DNA from: Mesorhizobium qingshengii
GTDB lineage: Bacteria; Pseudomonadota; Alphaproteobacteria; Rhizobiales; Rhizobiaceae
Direction: 5' to 3'
DNA: 64,000 nt
Assembly: GCF_900103325.1 (NCBI RefSeq)
Contig: NZ_FMXM01000012.1
Location: 1-64,000, forward strand
Shown here: positions 57,350 to 64,000 of the stretch, piece after piece
Layout of the letters: every line of letters starts with the position of its first letter
Numbering within the stretch: the stretch's first letter is position 1
Notes under the pieces: model-generated
Told to the model about the DNA's origin: nothing
Databases searched by the model: none
The model's input: only the letters and a program-made list of their open reading frames with translations
Program-made: the position numbers and the translations under genes

Positions 57350-58286
57350 GCTTGCCTCCTTCCTGTGGCGAAGGCTGGCCGTAGAGGCGGATTTCACGGA
57401 TGCCGACGAGGCCACTGACAACGCCGACATGCATGATGCCGCGCAGCACGCTGCGGTTCCTGCGGACCGGGTTGACGACAACCGGGATAGCCGAGGCGAA
57501 GCAATATATGGCCTTTGCCGACGCCAGGCCGACCTGCTTGATCAGACTGATGCCGCTTGCGCTGCTACCCAGAAGATGGCCATGCGTCTGCCCGACGCGG
57601 AAACGGCGGCGGCCGAGCCAGTCGAATGCCGCCCTGGTGCGCGGCACCACCTCGTCCACCCAGGCCTCGGGCGAAAAGGCGATCCGGCCGCCGGCCTTGT
57701 GCATCTGGTCGAAGAACTCGGTATCCTCGCCGCCGGTCTGACCACGCGCCAGGCTGAAGCGGCGGCCACGCAGACTGTCGGCGCCGGCCCGCAGCAGCAC
57801 ATTGCAGGTGTAGCCGGTGTGGATCTCGCCGCGCACCCAGACGGGCAAGGTTGAATGAAAGTCGCCGCGCCGCATCCAGTCCGGCGCATCCGGGCGATAG
57901 CGCGCCCGCACCGGACCGAGCACGGCGGCCGCACCGCTCGATTCGGCCGTCGCGACCAGTTCGGCGAGCCAGCGCGACGAAGCCGTCTCGTCATCGTCGA
58001 TGAAAGCGACAAAATCCGCTGTGCTGGCGTCGAGGCAAGCGTTGCGGGCGATCGAGATGTTGCGCGCCGGGGCATGGCGATAGTGGATCGGCAGCGCCAG
58101 TTCCCGCGACAGCGCCGTCACCAGGTCGCGGGCGCTTGGCGTGTCGTCGTTGTCGGCGATGATAACGCTGACATCGAATCCTGAAGGCATGTCCATGGCA
58201 GCCAGCGAGCGCAGCGTGTCGGCCAGCTCCGGCCGCCGGAACGTGCAAACACCGATGTCGATGCTGCGGTTGACGGGCACCGCCAT
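57339..58286 (-). CDS. exoM: Glycosyltransferase family 2, succinoglycan ExoM type
   Basis: A 315-residue GT2 enzyme. The sequence SIDIGVCTFRRPELADTLRS, then VSVIIADNDDTPSARDLVTA, IARNACLDASTADFVAFIDD and DETASSRWLAELV is highly like ExoM, the beta-1,4-glucosyltransferase adding the fourth sugar. RRGDFHSTLPVWVRGEIHTG and GGEDTEFFDQMHKAGGRI complete the match. ATG 58286 overlaps the exoA stop; the longer frame runs back into exoA and is not used. Confidence 0.9.
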   Translation of the reverse strand: MAVPVNRSIDIGVCTFRRPELADTLRSLAAMDMPSGFDVSVIIADNDDTPSARDLVTALSRELALPIHYRHAPARNISIARNACLDASTADFVAFIDDDETASSRWLAELVATAESSGAAAVLGPVRARYRPDAPDWMRRGDFHSTLPVWVRGEIHTGYTCNVLLRAGADSLRGRRFSLARGQTGGEDTEFFDQMHKAGGRIAFSPEAWVDEVVPRTRAAFDWLGRRRFRVGQTHGHLLGSSASGISLIKQVGLASAKAIYCFASAIPVVVNPVRRNRSVLRGIMHVGVVSGLVGIREIRLYGQPSPQEGGKRAA

Positions 58287-59281
58287 CACGCCACCCTGCG
58301 CCGCGAGCCGAGGCCGAGAAGCTGCAGCCAGAAGCCGACGGACCAGCCAAGATGCATGACCATTGCCGAGACGCCGACAAGCGCGACATCGGCATTGCGC
58401 TGGCGAATGGCCGTCCACAAGCCATAGCCCAGGCACACCGACGCCCAGAGCAGAAGCGGCACCGCCGCCAGCCAGTAGACGAAAGAGAAGGCCGCCAGCA
58501 GGACGACCGGAAACACCAGCAGCGGCACCATCTGCCGGACCTTCGGGATCACCCGGTGCTTCAGCACATTCTTGGCGCGGCCGCGGCCATAGCCGAGATA
58601 CTGGAAAAAAAGCCCGCTCAACGAGGCGCGTGGATAGTAGACCATCTGCGTTTTGCCGCTCATCCAGATCTTGTAGCCGGCCTGCCGCAGCCGGTAGTCG
58701 AGCTCGGCGTCCTCGTTGTGGCTGAACGTCTCGTCATAACCACCCACGGCCCCGAACGCCGATATCCGCATCAACGCGTGATGGCCGTGATCGATCCATT
58801 CTCCCGCGGAAAGATGCCGGTGCTTGGAGCCGCCAGTGCCGAGCCTGGAGTTCTGTGCCGCGGCGGCCGCTTTCTGCACGGCGCCGCTGCCGCTGGTCAG
58901 CATCGAGACAACGACCGAATCGGCACCGGTTGCCAGCGCCTCCTCGACGAGGCGGTCGCAATAATCGTCGGGATAGCCGCCATGCGCGTCGATGCGGATG
59001 AGATAGTCCGCGCCTTCGCCGAATGTGCCGACGGCGAGATTGATCGCCGCGCTCTGTATGCGCCGCTTGTTGTGAAGCAGGATAACGCGCGAATCCTTGG
59101 CAATGACATCCTCGACAATGGCCAGCGTGCCGTCGGTGCTGCCGCCGTCGGCGATGATGATCCTGGCTCCAAGCCTTGCGGCCGAAGGTCGCAATTGATC
59201 GAGCAGCGCACCGATGTGGGCGGCTTCGTTCAGGCACGGAACAACGATCAGGCTGGATGACGGTTTTCCAGTTTGCGTCAT
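58286..59281 (-). CDS. exoA: Glycosyltransferase family 2, succinoglycan ExoA type
   Basis: A 331-residue GT2 enzyme with three C-terminal membrane segments. The N-terminus SSLIVVPCLNEAAHIGALLD, then IIIADGGSTDGTLAIVEDVI and YLIRIDAHGGYPDDYCDRLV are hallmarks of ExoA, the beta-1,3-glucosyltransferase adding the third sugar. YLGYGRGRAKNVLKHRVIPK precedes the hydrophobic C-terminus (LLVFPVVLLAAFSFVYWLAA). ATG 59305 (one base after the exoL stop) and ATG 59281 are both possible. Confidence 0.92.
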   Translation of the reverse strand: MTQTGKPSSSLIVVPCLNEAAHIGALLDQLRPSAARLGARIIIADGGSTDGTLAIVEDVIAKDSRVILLHNKRRIQSAAINLAVGTFGEGADYLIRIDAHGGYPDDYCDRLVEEALATGADSVVVSMLTSGSGAVQKAAAAAQNSRLGTGGSKHRHLSAGEWIDHGHHALMRISAFGAVGGYDETFSHNEDAELDYRLRQAGYKIWMSGKTQMVYYPRASLSGLFFQYLGYGRGRAKNVLKHRVIPKVRQMVPLLVFPVVLLAAFSFVYWLAAVPLLLWASVCLGYGLWTAIRQRNADVALVGVSAMVMHLGWSVGFWLQLLGLGSRRRVA

Positions 59282-59306
59282 CAACTCACGTCCATCTCTA
59301 GCCATC

Positions 59307-60479
59307 CTATGCCAATGCTTCCGCTGCGAAGGAACCGGGCACGGCGGTCAGGCTGCGCAGCCGCTCGACGAGCGCCCGGCAATCGCTGCGATCGTAGCTC
59401 CACGTCCTCGGGTTGCGGGCAAGGACACGCGCCTTCAGCCTGCCGAAGCGATGCTCCTCCATCTTGCCGAGCGCTGTCTCGAGCCCCTCGGGCGTGGCGT
59501 GGGAGAGCAGGACGCCGATATCCTGCTGGTTGAGGAACCGCCCGGTTTCGGTGTTGCCCATCGAGATCGGCACCGCGCCGAAGCGGCAACCCTCATAGAG
59601 TCGGTTGGGCAGCAGCCATTCGGAGTTCTGTCCTGCTTCGAAGAAATCGATCGCCCAGGAAAAATGAACTTCCCTGTAGATCGCCGCCATGTCCTCCGGG
59701 TTGCGATAGGGCCCGCGAAACGACAGCCACGGTTCGGATTCGACAAAGCCATGGAAATCCGGAAATTCGGACAGCGCCGGACGGCCGCGCAGCACGACCT
59801 CGAATCGCCCATCCATCCGGCGGGAGAAATCGGCCAGGAGTTCGAGCGAGCGGCGGCAGCGCAGGGCGCCGAACCAGCCGATCCGCCATGGCGGGCCGAC
59901 CGGGCCGCCCGCCGGCTCGGGGTCGCCGGGCAAAATCGCCGCGGTCTCGAAATATTTGTTCTCGACCAGCTCGATCGGTGCCGCGACCTGGCCGAACGGC
60001 TTGAAGTAATTGGCGATGAAAGCGGGCGAACTGGTCACCAGCAGCTTCACGTCCCTGGCCAGAAAACGTTCGGTGGCGCGCAGCGCCTTGCCCAGAAAAT
60101 CGTTGCGAAGCACGAGACGATGAATGTCGAGACATTCGTAGACGATCGGAACCGAGGTACCGAATGCCGACTTCGCACGCCGCGCCAGCGCCAGCATTTC
60201 CAGATTGCGCGCGATGATGAGATCGGGCCTCGGCATGCCGCCAAGGCTCGAGCCGATCGAAACCGCCGCCTTGGCGACCGCCGCGAGGCGCTGGCCGAAC
60301 CGGCCATCACGCGTCGCGCCAAGGTCGATCGGTCGCAATCCCTCGATATCCGCAATCGGATCGGCCGTACGACGGAAGCCGCCCAACGTGACCTGGGCTC
60401 CACCTGCCCTGAGCATCGTGATCCGCCGGCGCACGGCCGGGTCGGAAACGTCGTGCACAAGGTACAAGACATGCAGCAT
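59307..60479 (-). CDS. exoL: Succinoglycan glucosyltransferase ExoL-type
   Basis: A 390-residue GT-B enzyme. MLHVLYLVHDVSDPAVRRRI and DLIIARNLEMLALARRAKSA are typical of ExoL, followed by VYECLDIHRLVLRNDFLGKA. The C-terminal part has RIGWFGALRCRRSLELLADF and AIDFFEAGQNSEWLLPNRLY followed by EGCRFGAVPIS. It is the first gene of the exoLAMONP unit; the promoter should be in the 60480-60664 gap. It adds glucose near the start of the repeat unit. Confidence 0.9.
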   Translation of the reverse strand: MLHVLYLVHDVSDPAVRRRITMLRAGGAQVTLGGFRRTADPIADIEGLRPIDLGATRDGRFGQRLAAVAKAAVSIGSSLGGMPRPDLIIARNLEMLALARRAKSAFGTSVPIVYECLDIHRLVLRNDFLGKALRATERFLARDVKLLVTSSPAFIANYFKPFGQVAAPIELVENKYFETAAILPGDPEPAGGPVGPPWRIGWFGALRCRRSLELLADFSRRMDGRFEVVLRGRPALSEFPDFHGFVESEPWLSFRGPYRNPEDMAAIYREVHFSWAIDFFEAGQNSEWLLPNRLYEGCRFGAVPISMGNTETGRFLNQQDIGVLLSHATPEGLETALGKMEEHRFGRLKARVLARNPRTWSYDRSDCRALVERLRSLTAVPGSFAAEALA

Positions 60480-60664
60480 GAAAACTCGACCGCTGTTGGC
60501 CCACCCACGGGAATCCTAGTACAGCTCTTGCTGCATCGCAACATTTTTGGTGCGGCGATCGACGTTTTCTGTTGCACTGCAAAATTAATGCCCTAGTTTG
60601 TCCTTGGCGGCGGTTGTGGATTTTCAGGGGTCGGAAATCCACGCAAAGATCAGGAATCCTGAAT
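60480..60664. promoter_or_regulatory. Divergent promoter region between exoL and the flippase gene
   Basis: This gap separates two outward-reading exopolysaccharide genes and therefore should hold both promoters. It is the only A/T-rich stretch in the region (for example GCACTGCAAAATTAATGCCC near 60573-60594). A dyad TTGCTGCATCGCAA lies near 60527-60540. Rhizobial exo genes are often bound here by MucR or ExpG-like regulators; the site itself is not identified. Confidence 0.45.
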
Positions 60665-62161
60665 TTGGAAGCCAATGCATTCGATCCGCCAGAAGGCTCG
60701 CTCCGCAAATCGGTCGGGCGCGGCGCCGTTGTCACGGCCATGGCGCAGTCGGTGCGAGTCGCGACACAGATCCTATCCGTTATCGTGCTGTCGCGGCTCT
60801 TGTCGCCGCAGGATTTCGGCGTCGTGGCGATGTGCGCGCCGGTGCTGGCCTTCATCGCCCTGTTCCAGGATTTCGGCCTGACCCAGGCGACGATCCAGAA
60901 AACCGGCATCAGGCATGAGGAGGTGAACTACCTCTTCTGGATCAATGTCGCCGTCAGCGCGATCCTGGCCTGCGTGCTCGCGGGTGCCGCGCCGCTGGTC
61001 GCCGCCTTCTACGGCGAGCCGCGCGTGGCCGGCCTCGTGGCCGCGTTCGGGCTGCAGATCATGGCCTATGGGCTTGGCGCCCAGCATCTGGCGCTTTTGA
61101 CGCGCCGCATGCAGTTCGGGCGTCTCGCGATCATCGATGTCGCCAGCGCTGTCGCCGGCCTCGCCGTGTCGATCGCCTGGACCTTCATCGACCGCTCCTA
61201 CTGGGCGCTTTTTGCCGGCACGCTGACCGGTGCCGTGCTGCCGACGCTCTGCTACTGGGCAGGTTCGCGCTGGCGTCCGAGCCTGCCGCGCAAGGTCGCT
61301 GGAATCAGCGAGCTGGTCAATTTCGGCGCCGGGATTACCGGCTTCAATTTCGCCAATTTCTTTGCCCGCAATCTCGACAATGTGCTGATCGGAAAATACT
61401 GGGGCGAGGCCCAACTCGGCCTCTATGACCGCGCCTACAAGCTGCTGCTGTTTCCGTTGAGCCAGATCACCAATCCATTGTCGAAGGTGATGGTGCCGGC
61501 GCTCTCCAGACTGAAGGACGAGCCGGACCGCTACCGCAGCGCCTATCTGCGCGTCATGCCGCTGATCCTGCTGGTGGCGCTTCCCGGTGTCGCTTTCGCC
61601 ACCGCGATGTCGGACGTGCTGATCCCGTTCGTGCTCGGCGAGCAATGGCGCGAAAGCGCCAGCATCTTCCTGGCACTTGGCTTTGCCGGGCTGCTGCAGC
61701 CGCTCAACAACCCGGCGGGATGGCTTTTCGTCAGCCAGGGCCGCTCCGGCGACTTCATGCGCTGGGGCATCGTAACGGCCGTGACCTCGGTGATCGCCTT
61801 CATGCTCGGCCTGCCTTATGGCGCGCTGGGCGTGGCGATCGCCTATGCGATCAGCGAGTATCTGCGGACGCCTTTCCTGTGGCTCTATATCGGCAAGAGC
61901 GGTCCGCTGCAGGCCCACCATGTGCTGCGCGCCGCAACGCCTTTCGTGCTTGGCGCACACCTGGCACTGGCCGCCATCTGGTTCATCAAGCCGCTGTTGC
62001 CGCAGCAGCATATCGTTGCCCTGGCCAGCGGCGCCGTCCTCGCCTACCTCATCACCATCGTCATCGCGCTGGCATTCGCTTCCGGCCGCGAAGCCCTGCG
62101 CGAGGCGATAAAAATGCTGCCGGCAAGACCGCCCGCGGCGACGCCTCGCGAGGCGCAATAA
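60665..62161 (+). CDS. Oligosaccharide flippase, Wzx/ExoT-like (MOP superfamily)
   Basis: A polytopic membrane protein (about 498 residues from TTG 60665) that flips lipid-linked repeat units. It begins SLRKSVGRGAVVTAMAQSVR, with VIVLSRLLSPQDFGVVAMCA as the second helix region, both typical of PST/Wzx proteins such as ExoT. NFANFFARNLDNVLIGKYWG and QLGLYDRAYKLLLFPLSQIT follow, then twelve or so membrane helices in total. ATG 60572 would add 31 residues of unlikely sequence; TTG 60665 has AGGA upstream. The gene is divergent from exoL, unlike S. meliloti where exoT lies in another unit. Confidence 0.85.
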   Translation: MEANAFDPPEGSLRKSVGRGAVVTAMAQSVRVATQILSVIVLSRLLSPQDFGVVAMCAPVLAFIALFQDFGLTQATIQKTGIRHEEVNYLFWINVAVSAILACVLAGAAPLVAAFYGEPRVAGLVAAFGLQIMAYGLGAQHLALLTRRMQFGRLAIIDVASAVAGLAVSIAWTFIDRSYWALFAGTLTGAVLPTLCYWAGSRWRPSLPRKVAGISELVNFGAGITGFNFANFFARNLDNVLIGKYWGEAQLGLYDRAYKLLLFPLSQITNPLSKVMVPALSRLKDEPDRYRSAYLRVMPLILLVALPGVAFATAMSDVLIPFVLGEQWRESASIFLALGFAGLLQPLNNPAGWLFVSQGRSGDFMRWGIVTAVTSVIAFMLGLPYGALGVAIAYAISEYLRTPFLWLYIGKSGPLQAHHVLRAATPFVLGAHLALAAIWFIKPLLPQQHIVALASGAVLAYLITIVIALAFASGREALREAIKMLPARPPAATPREAQ

Positions 62162-62214
62162 TTTGGACGCCTTCGCTAGCTACGGACATCCACTCCAGTT
62201 TCAGGTCTGAATTC

Positions 62215-63237
62215 ATGCACTACCGATCAATCTCCGACATGAACGACGCGATCGTCAGGAACCTTCACCGGCTGCCCCGCGACATCGACCTTGTCGTCGG
62301 CGTTCCCCGAAGCGGCATACTGGCGGCGACGCTGGTGAGCCTGACGGCCAACATTCCGATGACCGATCTGGATAGCTTCCTGACCGGACGGGTCTACACC
62401 TCGGGCGTCACCAAGCGCCGCGCCGCGCTCGATCGCAAGGTCTCCGAAATGCGCAAGGTGCTGGTGATCGACGACAGCGTCGCCGGTGGCAATGCCATGC
62501 GCGACGCGCGCGCCCGCATCGCGGCGGCCGGCATCGAAGCGGACTTCACCTTTGCCGCGGTGTTCGGCCTGCAGCCGGAACACCAGGAGACCGACTTCGT
62601 CTTCGAGGTCGTGCCGCATCCACGCATGTTCCAGTGGAACTTCATGCATCACAAATTCCTGGCGCAGTGCTGCGTCGATATTGACGGCGTGCTGTGCCTG
62701 GATCCGACCGAGGCGGAAAACGACGACGGTCCGGTCTACGAGAAGTTCCTCAGCGAGGCGCGGCCTCTGCATGCGCCGACCCACAAGATCGGCTGGCTGG
62801 TCACCAGCCGGCTGGAGAAATACCGCGCGCTTACCGAGGCGTGGCTCGCCAAGCACGAGATCAAGTACGACCAGTTGATCATGCTCGATCTGCCGAGCAA
62901 GGCGGAACGGCAGCGGCTTGGCGCGCATGGCAGTTTCAAAGCCGATTTCTACCGCAAATCCAATGCCGTCCTGTTCATCGAGAGCGAGCACGAGCAGGCG
63001 CTGAAGATCACCGAACTGTCCGGCAAGCCGGTGCTGTGCGTCGAAACGCATATGGTCAGCTTTCCCGACGCGCTGTCGCTGCCAGCGCTTGGCCAGGCGG
63101 CTCGCAACCTGCCGGCAAGGCTGCGGCAGATCAAGTCGCAGGAAGGGCGCAAAGCGGCCGCCAAGATCCTCGCCCGCGCGCTGCTTGGCGCGCGCGGTTA
63201 CGAGACGCTGAAGAACCGGGTCAAGCGCCCGGCCTGA
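62215..63237 (+). CDS. Phosphoribosyltransferase-HAD phosphatase-like fusion protein
   Basis: A 340-residue two-domain protein. The N-terminal half is a type I phosphoribosyltransferase fold: LPRDIDLVVGVPRSGILAAT, then the PRPP loop KVLVIDDSVAGGNAMRDARA (residues 81-100). The C-terminal half is HAD-like: CCVDIDGVLCLDPTEAENDD with Asp155 and Asp157, LVTSRLEKYR as motif II, and the lysine motif in SFKADFYRKSNAVLFIESE. It is 53 bases after the flippase gene and probably cotranscribed. Function is unknown; the combination suggests making or trimming a phosphorylated sugar nucleotide for polymer synthesis (inference). Confidence 0.75.
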   Translation: MHYRSISDMNDAIVRNLHRLPRDIDLVVGVPRSGILAATLVSLTANIPMTDLDSFLTGRVYTSGVTKRRAALDRKVSEMRKVLVIDDSVAGGNAMRDARARIAAAGIEADFTFAAVFGLQPEHQETDFVFEVVPHPRMFQWNFMHHKFLAQCCVDIDGVLCLDPTEAENDDGPVYEKFLSEARPLHAPTHKIGWLVTSRLEKYRALTEAWLAKHEIKYDQLIMLDLPSKAERQRLGAHGSFKADFYRKSNAVLFIESEHEQALKITELSGKPVLCVETHMVSFPDALSLPALGQAARNLPARLRQIKSQEGRKAAAKILARALLGARGYETLKNRVKRPA

Positions 63238-63255
63238 CCCGGACTATCGGCATCC

Positions 63256-64000
63256 TTACGCCGCTTGCCGCGCGCGCTGCTGTACCGCCCTGTCGAGTAT
63301 CGAAAAGAAGGTGGCGAACTGGCGATCCGGATCCAGTTCGGGCCGCCCGGCGAAGCCGCGCGCGAGGCCCGAGAGCCGGTCATATTCCTGGTTGTCGTTC
63401 CACAGCCGCCTGACGGCCGCGACCCAGTCGGCAAGCGGAGCATCGTAGTCCAGCACCACGCCTCCGGGGCCGATCGCTTCAGGCAGACCGCCACGCCGCG
63501 AGCCGACAACCGGGATTCCACTGCAATGGGCCTCCGACGCGACGCGGCCCCAGGCCTCTTCCCATTTGCTGGGGGCAAGCAGGATCCTGGTGCGGCCATA
63601 GACCGTCTTCATGTCGCTGGTGCGGCTCTCGAGCGTGACATTGCCGAGCGGCGTGATCGTCTCCTCGATGCGCGCCCGATGATCGTCCTCCAGCTTCCAG
63701 CTTTCGACGAACAGGAACGGGATTTCGGGGCACGCGCCAGCAACACGCACCGCAAGCTCGAAGCCTTTTTCCTCATAGGGGTTGATCAAAGTGACAAACT
63801 GGCCCGTCGTCGGGGTGCTGTAATGCGCCGGATTGATGGTCGGCGGGATCACCGCCGCCTCGATGCCGAACTCTCTCTTGTAGGTGCGCGCGGTGAACTC
63901 CGAGTTGGCGATGTACAGTGCCGAACGCAATTCCCGCAGATCGCCACCCAGTTCATGGAACTCGACATTGCGGAGATAAACGACCAGCGGCACGCCCTCG
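63256..64000 (-). CDS. Glycosyltransferase family 4, C-terminal part (runs off right edge)
   Basis: The frame reads leftwards from the window edge to a stop at 63256 and encodes at least 248 residues. It shows the GT-B C-terminal domain: VTLINPYEEKGFELAVRVAG, then ILLAPSKWEEAWGRVASEAH and CSGIPVVGSRRGGLPEAIGP with the conserved E-X7-E. The N-terminus is missing. It converges on the phosphoribosyltransferase-HAD gene and is likely part of the exopolysaccharide region. Acceptor and sugar unknown. Confidence 0.88.
   Translation of the reverse strand, partial: EGVPLVVYLRNVEFHELGGDLRELRSALYIANSEFTARTYKREFGIEAAVIPPTINPAHYSTPTTGQFVTLINPYEEKGFELAVRVAGACPEIPFLFVESWKLEDDHRARIEETITPLGNVTLESRTSDMKTVYGRTRILLAPSKWEEAWGRVASEAHCSGIPVVGSRRGGLPEAIGPGGVVLDYDAPLADWVAAVRRLWNDNQEYDRLSGLARGFAGRPELDPDRQFATFFSILDRAVQQRARQAA

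Overview
The window is high-GC chromosomal DNA from an alphaproteobacterium of the order Rhizobiales, most likely Mesorhizobium or a close relative. The main indicators are the exoLAMONP gene order of rhizobial succinoglycan clusters, an ActS/ActR (RegB/RegA) redox pair, a malic enzyme fused to a phosphotransacetylase-like domain, an MmcB-type repair protein, an alphaproteobacterial-type NifU-like protein, and two families of short palindromic repeats between genes. I saw no rRNA, tRNA or CRISPR array.

Layout. 1-3.9 kb is accessory DNA of lower GC: the end of an IS5-family element abuts a large NACHT-type STAND NTPase whose 5' end appears to have been removed by the insertion. 3.9-31.5 kb is mostly housekeeping: maeB and mutS (divergent), an aldo/keto reductase, a copper-efflux unit (copA plus DUF305, with a MerR/CueR-type promoter and a CueR homologue 9 kb away), a family 25 glycosyltransferase, glnD, murJ, trpS, a universal stress protein, nfu, an L,D-transpeptidase, several small proteins, mmcB, nhaA, actR, actS, hrpB, a DMT transporter and a PIG-L deacetylase.

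32.2-44.4 kb is one long plus-strand catabolic unit. It holds a carbohydrate/polyol ABC transporter (binding protein, two permeases, a small membrane protein, two ATPases), then a DhaK-DhaL fusion kinase, a separate DhaL, DhaM (EIIA), HPr, Enzyme I, a small helix-turn-helix-like protein and a second DhaK. The transporter probably imports a short ketose or polyol whose ketose form is phosphorylated by one or both kinases, one of them driven by its own PTS phosphorelay.

44.5-47.7 kb holds a RiPP-like island: a PF14907-type nucleotidyltransferase (+) converging on a minus-strand operon of PqqD-like peptide chaperone, lasso-B2-like cysteine protease and HprK-like kinase. No ATP-grasp or asparagine-synthase-like cyclase is visible. 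A 21-codon ORF overlaps the pqqD start by one base and is the most interesting undescribed candidate in the window.

48-52.8 kb has prpE, an acyltransferase, an AraC/GyrI regulator and an IS5 transposase remnant. 52.8-64 kb is the exopolysaccharide cluster: exoL-exoA-exoM-exoO-exoN-exoP on the minus strand, a divergent Wzx/ExoT-like flippase, a phosphoribosyltransferase-HAD fusion and a partial family 4 glycosyltransferase running off the right edge.
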